Source: Rhodospirillales bacterium (lineage in GTDB: Bacteria; Pseudomonadota; Alphaproteobacteria; Acetobacterales; Acetobacteraceae). Taken from it: 33,510 nucleotides of DNA. The stretch is taken from the NCBI GenBank assembly GCA_025352665.1, contig JANXSM010000036.1, positions 1-33,510 on the forward strand. The letters are read 5' to 3'. The translations under genes and the position numbers were made by a program. Of this stretch, positions 7,566 to 16,595 are shown piece after piece. The notes below the pieces were generated by a model. It did not search any database, was not told where the DNA came from, and worked only from the letters and a program-made list of their open reading frames with translations. How positions within the stretch are numbered: the first letter of the stretch is position 1; every line of letters starts with the position of its first letter.

Positions 7566-7895
7566 GTGCGTCTGTGGCGGAGCGTGAAACGACGGGTTCG
7601 AGCCGCGGTGGCGCCTTGCGTGTTTCTTAGCCTGACCGGGTATTTCATGTGGAGCGCGACGCAAGGCGATCGCGGGCTGAACCCGCAGGCGGACCGGGCA
7701 CCGGCGATCGCGGCGGCGCGGGAAGATGTTGCCCGCGCGGAGACCGAGCGCCAGGTGTGGGAACGCCGGGTTGCGGCGTTGCGAACCAAGGGTCTTGATC
7801 GCGACGCCTTGGACGAGAGGGCGCGGGCGATGCTGAACCTGTCCGACCCCACCGACATCATCGCCATGTATCCACCTGGCCAGAAGCTGTTCTGA
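7566..7895 (+). CDS. ftsB: Septum formation initiator FtsB/DivIC family protein
   Basis: A small bitopic division protein of about 109 aa. It has a basic cytoplasmic N-terminus (MRLWRSVKRRVRAA), one transmembrane helix (about 16-32, VAPCVFLSLTGYFMWSA), a periplasmic coiled coil (about 48-75, APAIAAAREDVARAETERQVWERRVAALR) and the conserved end 'GLDRDALDERARAMLNLSDPTDIIAMY'. FtsB-type proteins form a division complex with FtsL and FtsQ. GTG 7566 is preferred because GGAGGG (7553-7558) then has 7-nt spacing; the in-frame ATG at 7560 is almost on top of that site. In many alphaproteobacteria this gene sits next to pdhA, and here only a convergent MFS gene separates them. The stop is 3 bp from that gene's stop. 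Confidence 0.87.
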   Translation: MRLWRSVKRRVRAAVAPCVFLSLTGYFMWSATQGDRGLNPQADRAPAIAAAREDVARAETERQVWERRVAALRTKGLDRDALDERARAMLNLSDPTDIIAMYPPGQKLF

Positions 7896-7898
7896 CCC

Positions 7899-9119
7899 TC
7901 AGGCAGAGTAGGCAGGCTCCGGCAAGACACGCAGGGCCGGGATGGCTGAGAACAGTATGATTGCAGCCTGCAGAACAAAACCCAGTGCCGCCACCGCCAC
8001 CGCCCATCGCAGCCCCGCGCTGGTGGCCACCAGCGCGCCGAGGGCGGCACCCAGCGGGCGGGCACCGTAACTGGCTGTCATGACCACCGCGGACACGCGG
8101 CCGAGCATGACCGGCGGCGTCACCGCCTGGCGCAAGGTGGTCTGCCCGATCGTCCATAGGATGGGTCCGAAACCGAACAGAAAGAAGCCGAGCAGCGGCA
8201 GCGCCAGCCCGGGGATGCTGGCGCCTGACAGCAGCAGCCCGGCCGCACCCACCGATGCGACCGGGCCCAGTGCGATGAAAACGCCGACCGTTAGGTGATG
8301 GCTGATGCGTGGGGCGGCGAGCGCTCCGACCAGCATCCCGAAACCATAGCCGCCCAGGCTCAGACCGATGCCGGCGGCATCGAGGTGCAACTGCGTGGTT
8401 GCATAAAGCACATAGACGGATTGCAGGATGAACCAGGACAGGTTCCACACCACCGAGGTTGCGATGATCGGGCGCAGCAGCGGCTGGTGGCGGATGAAGC
8501 GCAGGGCCTCGACGAGATCGGCGACGATCCGTCGGCCGGGGGCCGGTATTGACGATGGCTCAGGCAGGCCCGCGAGCAAGAGCGCTGCGGCCAGCGAGAA
8601 TGCCGCTGCGAGCAGGAAGGCGGCGGGCGCCCCCGCCCCTGCCAAAAGTACGCCGGCGAGTGCCGGGCCGGCCGTGAATGCGACGCTGCGGGCAAGTTCC
8701 AACCGGGTATTGGCCGCGGCGAGGAGCGGGCGCGGAACCAGGCTGGGCACCAGGGCTGGGGCTGCGACCGAGAACACCACCGTTCCTGTGGCGGTAAGGG
8801 CCCCGATCGCGGCGAGCGTTGTTAGTGTGAGCACGCCGTTCCACAGCAACAGCGGCAGGATTAGCAAGGCTGCCGCACGCAACAGTTCCGCCAGCATCAT
8901 CAGGCGGCGTCGGCCGGCTCGATCGGCCAGCACGCCCGCCGGCAGCGAGAGCAAGAAGAAAGGCAGAGACTGCATCGCCGACAAGAAGCCGGTTTCGGCG
9001 GCACCCGCGCCCAGGCTCAGCACAGCCAGCATCGGCATGGCTGCGAGGCCTATCTGCTCGGCGGACTGCGCGGCCAGATTGGCCGCGGACAGACGGTGGA
9101 AAGGATTGGAAAACGACAT
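7899..9119 (-). CDS. MFS transporter (EntS-like / MFS_3 type exporter)
   Basis: A polytopic inner-membrane exporter of 406 aa, with hydrophobic helices along its whole length. It contains the loop 2-3 type motif GVLADRAGRRRLM (about 68-80), and in the second half LGGYGFGMLVGALAAPRI and GQTTLRQAVTPPVMLGRVSAVVMTASYGARPLGAALGA. That last segment is typical of the EntS-like MFS subgroup, which exports siderophores, macrolides or other small molecules. ATG 9119 is chosen because GGAG lies 6 nt upstream; in-frame starts further up add a non-family Arg-rich stretch. The gene is convergent with ftsB (3 bp apart) and divergent from pdhA, so it appears inserted between two genes that are often neighbours. 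The substrate is unknown. Confidence 0.88.
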   Translation of the reverse strand: MSFSNPFHRLSAANLAAQSAEQIGLAAMPMLAVLSLGAGAAETGFLSAMQSLPFFLLSLPAGVLADRAGRRRLMMLAELLRAAALLILPLLLWNGVLTLTTLAAIGALTATGTVVFSVAAPALVPSLVPRPLLAAANTRLELARSVAFTAGPALAGVLLAGAGAPAAFLLAAAFSLAAALLLAGLPEPSSIPAPGRRIVADLVEALRFIRHQPLLRPIIATSVVWNLSWFILQSVYVLYATTQLHLDAAGIGLSLGGYGFGMLVGALAAPRISHHLTVGVFIALGPVASVGAAGLLLSGASIPGLALPLLGFFLFGFGPILWTIGQTTLRQAVTPPVMLGRVSAVVMTASYGARPLGAALGALVATSAGLRWAVAVAALGFVLQAAIILFSAIPALRVLPEPAYSA

Positions 9120-9421
9120 GGCACACTCCATCGCGCGGTGCCGGCAAGCTGTGCCGCGTCGGTGCAGGTCGCCATCTGGTTCTTGCGCAGGAAACAAGAT
9201 GGCAAATCATCTGTACCGGCAGGAATTATGTGACGCTGGGGCGGTCGGGAACGAACGGAAACGCTTATTCTGAACGAAGGACTGTCTGGCTTCAATGACT
9301 TAACAAGTATTCGGTTAACATGTCCTATTGCATTGCAACATAACGCTTTTTTACTCCTGCCAAGCTTGCAGATGGCGGTATCGCCCGCTAGGAGTGGAGC
9401 GATCTAGCGGCAGGGAGCGAC
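9120..9421. promoter_or_regulatory. Divergent regulatory region between the MFS gene and the pdh cluster
   Basis: A 302-bp gap with no supported gene. The middle is AT-richer than the surroundings (about 9295-9352). Visible elements: direct repeats GAACGAA (9249-9255 and 9272-9278), an inverted repeat TTAAC (9300-9304) / GTTAA (9314-9318), and the odd palindrome TTGCA-T-TGCAA (9328-9338). The pdh promoter and an operator are expected here. I could not assign convincing -35/-10 boxes. Confidence 0.5.
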
Positions 9422-10456
9422 ATGATGGCGCAGGCGGACACGCGGAAAAAACTCCAGGGCAGCCAGGGCAAGCCGGGAAAGAACTCCGACCACGGCCTCA
9501 GCCGCGAGCGTCTGCTCGTTGGTTACCGGGACATGCTGCTTATTCGTCGCTTCGAGGAAAAGGCTGGCCAACTCTACGGCATGGGTCTGATCGGCGGCTT
9601 CTGCCATCTGTATATCGGCCAGGAAGCCGTGGTGGTCGGCATCCAGCTTGCGCTGTCCGAGGGCGACGAGGTGATCACCTCCTACCGCGACCACGGCCAT
9701 ATGCTGGCGACCGGCATGGAAGCACGCGGCGTGATGGCGGAGTTGACTGGCCGCGCCACCGGCTATTCGCGTGGCAAGGGCGGCTCCATGCACATGTTCT
9801 CGAAGGAGAAGTGCTTCTTCGGCGGCCACGGCATCGTCGGTGCGCAGGTCAGCCTTGGCACGGGCCTGGCCTTCAGCAACTGGTATCGCGGCAATGATCG
9901 CGTCGCTGTGACATATTTTGGCGATGGTGCGGCCAACCAGGGCCAGGTGTTCGAGAGCTTCAACCTCGCCGCCCTCATGAAGCTGCCGAACATCTATGTC
10001 ATCGAGAACAACAAATACGGCATGGGCACCTCGGTTGAGCGCGCCACCGCCAGCCATAACCTGTCGATGAACGGAGCACCCTGGGGCATCAAGGGTGTGC
10101 AAGTCGACGGGATGGACATCGAGGCCGTGCACAAGGCCGCCGAGCAGGCGGTTGCCGCCTGCCGGGCCGGCGAGGGGCCGTTCCTGCTGGAAGTGATGAC
10201 CTACCGATACCGCGGTCACTCGATGTCGGACCCCGCCAAGTATCGTACGCGCGAGGAGGTGCAGGAGATGCGCACCAAGCACGATGCGATCGAGGGCGCG
10301 CGACACCGGCTTGAGGGGATGGGTGTTACCGAAGCCGAGTTCAAGGCGATCGACGACGAGGTGAAGGGCATCGTGACGGAGGCAGCAGAATTCGCCCAGT
10401 CGAGCCCCGAGCCGGATCCTGCCGAATTGTGGACCGACGTGTTGGTGGAGAGCTGA
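9422..10456 (+). CDS. pdhA: Pyruvate dehydrogenase E1 component, alpha subunit
   Basis: A 344-aa thiamine-diphosphate-dependent E1 alpha subunit; with E1 beta it decarboxylates pyruvate and reductively acetylates lipoyl groups. The TPP motif starts GDGAANQGQ (167-175) and ends ENN (195-197). Other family landmarks: the IRRFEEKAGQLYGMG start of the domain (about 41-55), YIGQEAV, SYRDHGHML (88-95), GKGGSMHMF (118-126), FFGGHGIVGAQ and the phosphorylation-loop-like YRYRGHSMSDPAKYR. The first 26 residues are polar and non-conserved. Two adjacent ATG codons (9422, 9425) follow GGGAG. It is first in a co-directional block, with the pdhB start 3 nt after its stop codon. Confidence 0.97.
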   Translation: MMAQADTRKKLQGSQGKPGKNSDHGLSRERLLVGYRDMLLIRRFEEKAGQLYGMGLIGGFCHLYIGQEAVVVGIQLALSEGDEVITSYRDHGHMLATGMEARGVMAELTGRATGYSRGKGGSMHMFSKEKCFFGGHGIVGAQVSLGTGLAFSNWYRGNDRVAVTYFGDGAANQGQVFESFNLAALMKLPNIYVIENNKYGMGTSVERATASHNLSMNGAPWGIKGVQVDGMDIEAVHKAAEQAVAACRAGEGPFLLEVMTYRYRGHSMSDPAKYRTREEVQEMRTKHDAIEGARHRLEGMGVTEAEFKAIDDEVKGIVTEAAEFAQSSPEPDPAELWTDVLVES

Positions 10457-10459
10457 GTC

Positions 10460-11800
10460 ATGGGCGTGCAGATCCTGATGCCGGCGCTGTCGCCGACCAT
10501 GACCGAGGGCAAGCTGGCCCGCTGGCTCAAAAAAGAGGGTGACCAGATCAAGGCCGGTGACGTGATCGCCGAAATCGAGACCGACAAGGCGACGATGGAG
10601 GTCGAAGCGGTCGACGAGGGTATTCTCGGCAAGATCCTTGTGCCGGAAGGCACCGACGGCGTGGCCGTCAATGCGCCGATCGCAGAGCTTGCCGGCGACA
10701 GTCCCCAGGCGGCAATACCGGCGGCAACACCGGCGGCACCTGCGTCCGCAGCACCGGTCGCTGTCCCGGCGGCTGCCGCAGCCCCGTCAGCCACGGCCTC
10801 GGCGCCAGAGAAGGATTGGGGGGCCACGGCGCCGATCACCGTACGCGAAGCGCTTCGTGACGCGATGGCCGCCGAAATCCGCGCCGACGACCGCGTGTTC
10901 CTGCTGGGCGAGGAAGTTGCCCAATACCAGGGTGCCTACAAGATCAGTCAGGGCCTGCTCGAGGAATTCGGCCCAAAGCGCATCATCGACACGCCGATCA
11001 CCGAGCACGGTTTCACCGGCATGGCCGTGGGTGCGGCGATGAACGGGCTGAAGCCGATCGTCGAGTTCATGACGTTCAACTTCGCCATGCAGGCGATCGA
11101 CCAGATCATCAACTCGGCCGCCAAGACGCTATATATGTCGGGCGGCCAGATGGGCTGCCCAATCGTGTTCCGCGGACCCAATGGTGCGGCCAGCCGCGTC
11201 GGTGCCCAGCACAGCCAGTGCTATGCCTCGTGGTACGCGCATTGCCCCGGCCTCAAGGTTGTGGCGCCGTGGTCCGCAGCCGATGCCAAAGGCTTGTTGC
11301 GCGCCGCCATTCGCGATCCGAACCCGGTCATTTTCCTCGAGAATGAAATTCTCTATGGCCAGACCTTCGACTGCCCGACTGACCCGGATTTCATCTTGCC
11401 GATCGGCAAAGCCAAGGTTGAGCGCGAAGGCACCGACGTCACCATCGTGGCGTTCTCCATCATGGTGGGCACCGCGCTGAAGGCTGCCGAGACGCTGCAG
11501 GCGCAGGGTATCTCCGCCGAGGTGATCAACCTGCGCACCATCCGCCCGCTCGACATCGATACCGTCATCGAAAGCGTCAAGAAGACCAACCGCGTGGTGT
11601 GCGTCGAGGAGGGTTGGCCGTTCGCCGGCATCGGTGCGGAAATCACCATGCAGATCATCGAGCATTGCTTTGATTGGCTTGATGCGCCGCCAATGCGCGT
11701 GGCGGGGCTGGATGTGCCGCTGCCCTATGCCGCGAACCTGGAGAAGCTGTGCCTGCCGCAGCCGGACTGGATCGTCGATGCCGTGAAAAAGATCGCCTGA
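10460..11800 (+). CDS. pdhB: Pyruvate dehydrogenase E1 component, beta subunit with N-terminal lipoyl domain
   Basis: A 446-aa protein with a lipoyl domain (residues 1-80, lipoylation site Lys43 in [10 protein letters not shown]), an Ala/Pro-rich mobile linker (about 81-118) and a complete E1 beta domain starting near [11 protein letters not shown] (about 126). The E1 beta part shows [50 protein letters not shown] and [16 protein letters not shown]. Ordinary E1 beta is about 330 aa, so the lipoyl domain is an added module; this fusion is known in alphaproteobacteria. The domain is nearly the same as that of pdhC, also at DNA level. It lies 14 nt upstream of pdhC. Confidence 0.97.
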   Translation: MGVQILMPALSPTMTEGKLARWLKKEGDQIKAGDVIAEIETDKATMEVEAVDEGILGKILVPEGTDGVAVNAPIAELAGDSPQAAIPAATPAAPASAAPVAVPAAAAAPSATASAPEKDWGATAPITVREALRDAMAAEIRADDRVFLLGEEVAQYQGAYKISQGLLEEFGPKRIIDTPITEHGFTGMAVGAAMNGLKPIVEFMTFNFAMQAIDQIINSAAKTLYMSGGQMGCPIVFRGPNGAASRVGAQHSQCYASWYAHCPGLKVVAPWSAADAKGLLRAAIRDPNPVIFLENEILYGQTFDCPTDPDFILPIGKAKVEREGTDVTIVAFSIMVGTALKAAETLQAQGISAEVINLRTIRPLDIDTVIESVKKTNRVVCVEEGWPFAGIGAEITMQIIEHCFDWLDAPPMRVAGLDVPLPYAANLEKLCLPQPDWIVDAVKKIA

Positions 11801-11814
11801 ACAGGAGAGTTATC

Positions 11815-13113
11815 ATGGCCATCAACATCCTGATGCCGGCGCTGTCGCCCACGATGACAGAGGGCACGCTGGCCCGTTGGCTGAAGAAAGAGGGCGACCC
11901 GATCAAGGCTGGTGACGTGATCGCCGAGATCGAGACCGACAAAGCGACCATGGAAGTGGAAGCCGTGGACGAAGGCATTCTTGGCAAGATCTTGGTGCCA
12001 GACGGTACCGAGGGCGTTGCTGTCAACGCGCCGATCGCGATCTTGGTGGAAAAAGGCGAAGCGGTTCCCTCGGGGGCTCCCGTGGCTGCGCCGAAGCCTG
12101 CTGGACCGGCTCCCACTCCGGTGCCGGCGGCCGCACCGGCTCCCGCGCCGACCCCAGTTGCAGCCGTGGCCGTAGCCGCCGCGGGTGACCGGATCGTGGC
12201 GTCACCGCTTGCCAAGCGTATCGCCATGCAGGCCGGCATCGACCTGCATGGCGTGATCGGCACCGGCCCAGGTGGACGCATCATCAAGGTTGATGTCGAG
12301 GCCGCACAGAAAGGCGGCGCCAAATCGGCCCCGGCATCTGCATCGGCTCCGTCCGCAGCACCTGCGCCTGCCACAACACCTGCGCCCGCACCGAAAGCCC
12401 CCGCGCCGGCCATCACCGCTCCGCACACTGCGGTGCCTAACAGCTCCGTGCGCAAAGTCATCGCCCGGCGCCTGTCCGAGGCCAAGGCGACCGTTCCGCA
12501 TTTCTACGTGTCGATGGACGTCGAGATCGACGCGTTGCTCAAGTTGCGCGCCGATCTCAATGCCAAAAGCCCGAAGGGAGACGGGGCGTTCAAGCTGTCA
12601 GTCAACGATTTCGTCATTAAGGCGACGGCCGCCGCCTTGCGCCGTATTCCCCGCGTCAACGCGAGCTACACCGAGGATGCGACGATCCTGTATGATGACG
12701 TCGATATCTCGGTGGCCGTCTCGATCGCGGACGGACTGATCACGCCGATCATCCGCAAGGCCGACCAGAAGGGGCTTGCCACGATCAGCAACGAGATGAA
12801 GGACCTCGCCGCCCGCGCCAAGGCCGGCAAGCTGAAGCCCGAGGAATTCCAGGGCGGCGGCTTCTCAATCTCCAACATGGGCATGTATGGCGTCTCCAAT
12901 TTCGCGGCCATCATCAATCCGCCGCAAGCCGGCATTCTCGCCGTCGCCGCGGGCCAGCAGCGCCCGGTGGTGAAGGACGGTGCGCTTGCGATTGCGACCG
13001 TCATGACCTGCACGCTCAGCGTCGACCACCGCGTTGTCGATGGCGCGCTGGGGGCTGAATGGCTCGCCGAGTTCAAGAGGATCGTCGAAGACCCGCTCAG
13101 CCTGCTGCTCTGA
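11815..13113 (+). CDS. pdhC: Dihydrolipoamide acetyltransferase (pyruvate dehydrogenase E2)
   Basis: A 432-aa E2 core subunit that transfers the acetyl group from lipoyl-lysine to CoA. Order of domains: one lipoyl domain (1-80, Lys43 in TDKATMEVE), an Ala/Pro linker (81-122), a peripheral-subunit-binding domain (about 126-162, [17 protein letters not shown] ... [11 protein letters not shown]), a second Ala/Pro linker (163-203), and a catalytic acyltransferase domain from about 208 to the end. The active-site motif is HRVVDG (His405, Asp409). The start is ATG 11815, with AGGAGAG 4-5 nt upstream; the longer in-frame extension overlaps pdhB and is not E2-like. Its stop overlaps the start of the GNAT gene (TGATG). 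Confidence 0.97.
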   Translation: MAINILMPALSPTMTEGTLARWLKKEGDPIKAGDVIAEIETDKATMEVEAVDEGILGKILVPDGTEGVAVNAPIAILVEKGEAVPSGAPVAAPKPAGPAPTPVPAAAPAPAPTPVAAVAVAAAGDRIVASPLAKRIAMQAGIDLHGVIGTGPGGRIIKVDVEAAQKGGAKSAPASASAPSAAPAPATTPAPAPKAPAPAITAPHTAVPNSSVRKVIARRLSEAKATVPHFYVSMDVEIDALLKLRADLNAKSPKGDGAFKLSVNDFVIKATAAALRRIPRVNASYTEDATILYDDVDISVAVSIADGLITPIIRKADQKGLATISNEMKDLAARAKAGKLKPEEFQGGGFSISNMGMYGVSNFAAIINPPQAGILAVAAGQQRPVVKDGALAIATVMTCTLSVDHRVVDGALGAEWLAEFKRIVEDPLSLLL

Positions 13114-13586
13114 TGCTGGTCCTGCGCGATGCGACGGTAGCGGACGCCGGCTTGCTGGCAGGCTTCGTCCACGAGCTGGCGAGCTACGAGAAACTCGCCC
13201 ATGAGGCGGTGGCCACCGTGCATGATTTCGGTGTGGCCATCGCCGAGAAACATATTGGCGCGCTGATCGCCGAGCTGGACGAGGTGCCAGTGGGCATGGC
13301 GCTGTGGTTCCATAATTTCAGCACCTTCACCGGCAAGCGCGGCATGTATCTCGAAGATCTCTTCGTGTTGCCGACGCATCGTCACCAGGGCATTGGCAAG
13401 GCGATCTTTCGTGACCTCGCGCGCCGCGCCCAGCTGGGCGGCTTCACGCGGCTTGAATGGTCGGTCTTAGACTGGAACACGCCCGCACTCGATTTCTATC
13501 GCGCCATCGGCGCGAAGCCGATGGATGAATGGACCGTGCAGCGGCTCGACGCTGCCGGAATCGCGGACCTGGCGTCCTCCCGATGA
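13113..13586 (+). CDS. GNAT family N-acetyltransferase (SSAT-like)
   Basis: A 157-aa acetyl-CoA-dependent N-acetyltransferase. The acetyl-CoA-binding motif is R-HQGIGKA (90-97), preceded by the strand YLEDLFVLP (79-87) and followed by EWSVLDWNTPALDFYRAIGAKP. This arrangement matches the spermidine/spermine and thialysine N-acetyltransferase subgroup. The start ATG shares one base with the pdhC stop, so it is translationally coupled and belongs to the pdh operon, ahead of lpd. It therefore sits next to the enzyme that makes its co-substrate. The acceptor (polyamine, amino acid or protein) is not known. A strong hairpin overlaps its stop codon. Confidence 0.9.
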   Translation: MLVLRDATVADAGLLAGFVHELASYEKLAHEAVATVHDFGVAIAEKHIGALIAELDEVPVGMALWFHNFSTFTGKRGMYLEDLFVLPTHRHQGIGKAIFRDLARRAQLGGFTRLEWSVLDWNTPALDFYRAIGAKPMDEWTVQRLDAAGIADLASSR

Positions 13587-13606
13587 AATACGACGGTATT
13601 TCATCG
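13581..13606 (+). promoter_or_regulatory. Perfect hairpin at the GNAT/lpd junction
   Basis: An 11-bp perfect inverted repeat, CGATGAAATAC (13581-13591) / GTATTTCATCG (13596-13606), with a 4-nt loop GACG. The GNAT stop codon lies inside the left arm. No T-tract follows, so it is more likely an mRNA-processing or stability element, or an operator, than a terminator. It could separate lpd expression from the upstream pdh genes. Confidence 0.6.
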
Positions 13607-13643
13607 ACGAGCAGGCCACCCAGATCGGAACAGGGGCTACAAA

Positions 13644-15041
13644 ATGGCTGATCAAGAATTCGACCTGGTGGTGCTCGGCGGTGGGCCCGGCGGCTATGTG
13701 GCGGCCATCCGCGCGGCCCAGCTCGGCATGAAGGCGGCCGTGGTGGAGCGCGAGAGCCTCGGTGGCATCTGCCTTAATTGGGGCTGCATTCCCACCAAGA
13801 CGCTGCTGCGCAGCTCAGAAATCAATCACCTGCTGCATAATCTGAAGGAATTCGGCTTCTCCGCCGACAATATCCGCTTCGACTTGGCAACCGTCGTGAA
13901 GCGCTCGCGGGCCGTGGCCAAGCAGCTTTCCTCCGGCGTCACCTTCCTGCTCAAGAAGAACAAGGTCGCCGTGTTCGATGGCACCGGTCGGCTCGCCGGC
14001 CACAGCACTATCGCCGTCGAGAAGGACGGCAAGCCGGTCGCAACCCTCAAGGCGCCGCACATCATCATCGCAACCGGCGCCCGCGCCCGCCAGATCCCTG
14101 GTCTGGAAGCCGACGGCAGACTGGTGTGGTCGTACCGCGAGGCCATGGTGCCGGCGGCCATGCCGAAATCCCTGCTGGTGATCGGCTCCGGTGCCATCGG
14201 CATTGAGTTTGCTTCGTTCTATCTCAACATGGGTGCCGAAGTGACCGTGGTTGAGGTGATGGATCGCGTGCTGCCAGTGGAGGACGAGGAGATTTCCGCC
14301 TTTGCCCGCAAGGAATTCGTCAAGCAGGGTATGAAGATCATCACCTCCGCTGCGGTGAAGGGTCTCGTCAAACACGCCGACAGCGTTACCGCGACCATCG
14401 AGGCGGGCGGCAAGACCACCGAGCTCACCGTGGATCGGGTGATCTCGGCGGTGGGGATCGTCGGCAATGTCGAAGGCATCGGCCTGGAAGGCACCGCCAT
14501 CAAGGTCGACCGCACCCATATCTTGATCGACGAATTCTGCCGCACCGGTGAGCCGGGGATCTATGCCATCGGCGATGTCTGCGGCGCACCATGGCTCGCT
14601 CACAAGGCCAGCCATGAAGCCGTGGTCTGCGTTGAGGCCATTGCGGGTATGCATCCGCACCCGATCAACTGGACCAACATCCCCGGCTGCACCTATTGCC
14701 GGCCGCAGGTCGCGTCCGTCGGTCTCACTGAGGCCCGCGCCAGGGCCGAAGGTCACGAGGTCAAGGTCGGCCACTTCCCCTTCATCGGCAACGGCAAAGC
14801 TATCGCCATGGGCGAGCCTGATGGCATGGTGAAGACGGTGTTCGATGCAAAGACCGGCGAATTGCTCGGCGCGCACATGATCGGCGCCGAGGTCACGGAG
14901 ATGATCCAGGGCTACGTCATCGCCCGCACCCTGGAGACCACCGAAGTCGAATTGATGAACACGATATTTCCGCATCCCACCGTCAGCGAGACGATGCACG
15001 AAGCCGTGCTTGACGCGTACGGGCAGGCCATCCACTTCTAG
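13644..15041 (+). CDS. lpd: Dihydrolipoyl dehydrogenase (E3)
   Basis: A 465-aa FAD-dependent disulfide oxidoreductase that reoxidises dihydrolipoamide with NAD+ in the pyruvate (and possibly 2-oxoglutarate) dehydrogenase complex. Visible motifs: the FAD-binding [10 protein letters not shown] (12-21), the redox-active disulfide [12 protein letters not shown] (Cys43, Cys48), the NAD-binding [13 protein letters not shown] (about 181-193), the second FAD motif IYAIGDV, and the dimerisation/active-site segment [11 protein letters not shown] (His444, Glu449). Length is normal. GGGG sits 7 nt upstream of ATG 13644. It follows the GNAT gene by 57 bp and precedes lipA by 38 bp in the same direction. 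Confidence 0.97.
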   Translation: MADQEFDLVVLGGGPGGYVAAIRAAQLGMKAAVVERESLGGICLNWGCIPTKTLLRSSEINHLLHNLKEFGFSADNIRFDLATVVKRSRAVAKQLSSGVTFLLKKNKVAVFDGTGRLAGHSTIAVEKDGKPVATLKAPHIIIATGARARQIPGLEADGRLVWSYREAMVPAAMPKSLLVIGSGAIGIEFASFYLNMGAEVTVVEVMDRVLPVEDEEISAFARKEFVKQGMKIITSAAVKGLVKHADSVTATIEAGGKTTELTVDRVISAVGIVGNVEGIGLEGTAIKVDRTHILIDEFCRTGEPGIYAIGDVCGAPWLAHKASHEAVVCVEAIAGMHPHPINWTNIPGCTYCRPQVASVGLTEARARAEGHEVKVGHFPFIGNGKAIAMGEPDGMVKTVFDAKTGELLGAHMIGAEVTEMIQGYVIARTLETTEVELMNTIFPHPTVSETMHEAVLDAYGQAIHF

Positions 15042-15079
15042 GGCAGTGGTCAGGGCACCAAGCCCTGCGAGGATATGGC

Positions 15080-16021
15080 ATGCGTGTAGAGATCAATCAT
15101 TCGCGGCATCCTGAGAAGGCACACCGCCCGGACAACCCGATCCAGCGCAAGCCGGACTGGATCCGGGTGAAGGCGCCCAATCACCCGATCTACCATGAGA
15201 CCCGTGAGCTGATGCGCGCCAACCGCCTGGTGACGGTGTGCGAGGAGGCCGCATGCCCGAACATCGGCGAGTGCTGGTCTCAGCGCCACGCCACCATGAT
15301 GATCATGGGCGACACCTGCACGCGCGCCTGCAGCTTCTGCAACGTGCGGACTGGCATGCCCGAGGCGCTCGATGCCGACGAGCCGGCACGCGTGGCCGAT
15401 GCGGTGGCGAAGCTCGGCCTGCGCCATGTGGTGATCACCTCCGTCGATCGCGACGATCTCGCCGATGGCGGGGCGTCGCATTTCGCAGCCGTCATTCACG
15501 CCCTGCGCGCTGCGGCACCCCAGACCACGATCGAGATTTTGACGCCAGACTTCCTGCGCAAACCCGGTGCGATCGCGGTGGTCACGGATGCGCGCCCCGA
15601 TGTGTTCAACCATAATTTGGAGACGGTGCCGCGGCTGTACCCGACAATCCGGCCAGGTGCGCGCTATTTCCAGTCGCTGCGGCTGCTGGCGCAGGTGAAG
15701 GAGCAGGACCCCTCGATCTTCACCAAATCTGGCATGATGGTGGGCCTTGGCGAGACCAAGGCTGAGATTTTGCAGGTGATGGACGATCTGCGCGTGGCCG
15801 ACGTCGATTTCCTGACGCTGGGCCAATATCTACAGCCCACGGTGAAGCACGCGGCCGTGGCCGAGTTCGTGACACCGGATGCGTTTGCCGACTACGCCTC
15901 TGTGGCGCGGGCCAAGGGCTTCCTGCTGGTCTCGGCGACACCGCTCACGCGCAGCTCGTATCACGCGGACACGGATTTTGTGGCGTTGCGGGTTGCCCGC
16001 GTCGCATCGCTCGCGGCCTGA
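15080..16021 (+). CDS. lipA: Lipoyl synthase
   Basis: A 313-aa radical-SAM enzyme that inserts two sulfur atoms into octanoyl-lysine to make lipoyl cofactors. The auxiliary cluster ligands are [12 protein letters not shown] (Cys54, Cys59, Cys65), the SAM cluster motif is CTRACSFC (Cys80, Cys84, Cys87), and the C-terminal RSSYHAD carries the serine ligand. GAGGAT precedes the start. Placement directly downstream of pdhB, pdhC and lpd puts lipoate production beside three genes whose products carry or use lipoyl groups: two lipoyl domains and E3. The stop codon lies 1 nt before the next start. Confidence 0.97.
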   Translation: MRVEINHSRHPEKAHRPDNPIQRKPDWIRVKAPNHPIYHETRELMRANRLVTVCEEAACPNIGECWSQRHATMMIMGDTCTRACSFCNVRTGMPEALDADEPARVADAVAKLGLRHVVITSVDRDDLADGGASHFAAVIHALRAAAPQTTIEILTPDFLRKPGAIAVVTDARPDVFNHNLETVPRLYPTIRPGARYFQSLRLLAQVKEQDPSIFTKSGMMVGLGETKAEILQVMDDLRVADVDFLTLGQYLQPTVKHAAVAEFVTPDAFADYASVARAKGFLLVSATPLTRSSYHADTDFVALRVARVASLAA

Positions 16022-16022
16022 C

Positions 16023-16595
16023 ATGCCGACGCACGCCGAAACCAAAACGGTTCCCTACACGCGGGAACAGATGTTCGACCTGGTGGCTGATGTCGATAAA
16101 TACCCACTGTTCCTGCCGTGGTGTGCGGCATCCAAGGTGCGCAGCCGGACCGAGACCGAGTCGGTGGCGGACCTCACGATTGGATTCGGCCCGTTTCGAG
16201 AGAGCTTCACCAGCCGGGTGGCGCTCGACCGTCCTGTCCTGATCAAAGTTAACTACGAAAATGGCCCTTTCCGATACCTCAATAATTCCTGGGCGTTCGA
16301 GCCTGACCCGAAGGGCTGCCGGGTGCGGTTCTATGTCGATTTCGAATTCCGCTCGCGTTTGCTCCAGGCGGCGATCGGGGTGGTGTTTAATGAGGCTGTC
16401 CGTCTCATGGTCAATGCCTTCCTGAAGCGGGCGCAGACCGTGTATGGCCACCCGCGCGCAACGATTGCGGTGACGCCGGCGCGCCAGCAGCCGGAGGCTG
16501 TGCATCGAGACCAGCAGCCGGATGCTTCGCGTTCCGAGCAGCCAGAAGCTCCGCATCCAGATCACGGATTGGCGCGTAATGCAGACAGAACCTGA
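16023..16595 (+). CDS. Coq10/RatA-type START-domain ubiquinone-binding protein
   Basis: A 190-aa protein of the polyketide cyclase/START family, Coq10/RatA group. The domain covers about residues 1-150: a start with KTVPYTREQMFDLVADVDKYPLFLPWCAASKV, mid-protein GPFRESFTSRVALDRP and NYENGPFRYLNNSWAFEP, and a C-terminal helix QAAIGVVFNEAVRLMVNAFLKRAQTVYG. Coq10-type proteins bind ubiquinone and support respiration. The name RatA (ribosome-association toxin) is used for E. coli relatives, but no partner antitoxin is adjacent. After the domain comes a tail of about 36 residues with three 8-9-residue repeats (QQPEAVHRD type). The last 17 bp overlap the sigma factor gene. Its position after lipA fits a respiratory role. 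Confidence 0.88.
   Translation: MPTHAETKTVPYTREQMFDLVADVDKYPLFLPWCAASKVRSRTETESVADLTIGFGPFRESFTSRVALDRPVLIKVNYENGPFRYLNNSWAFEPDPKGCRVRFYVDFEFRSRLLQAAIGVVFNEAVRLMVNAFLKRAQTVYGHPRATIAVTPARQQPEAVHRDQQPDASRSEQPEAPHPDHGLARNADRT
16485..16562 (+). repeat. 27-bp tandem repeat inside the Coq10-like gene
   Basis: Three degenerate in-frame copies, starting at 16485, 16512 and 16539, encode QQPEAVHRD, QQPDASRSE and QPEAPHPD. The first two share CAGCAGCCGGA; the third is shortened and diverged. The array lies just before the sigma-factor start codon. Confidence 0.7.

Noticed and set aside
7433-8065. Upstream extension of the small secreted protein to a 308-aa frame
   Set aside because: It runs antisense through ftsB and into the MFS gene. 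The AGGAG site and signal peptide at 7432 fix the real start.
13815-15035. A 406-aa open frame antisense to lpd
   Set aside because: Long antisense frames are expected in GC-rich genes with strong third-position bias. The translation is His/Asp/Gly-rich and has no family resemblance, while lpd is fully canonical.
16023-16595. RatA toxin of a RatA-RatB toxin-antitoxin pair
   Set aside because: No RatB-like gene is adjacent. The neighbours are lipA and a sigma factor, so the Coq10-type ubiquinone-binding role fits better.
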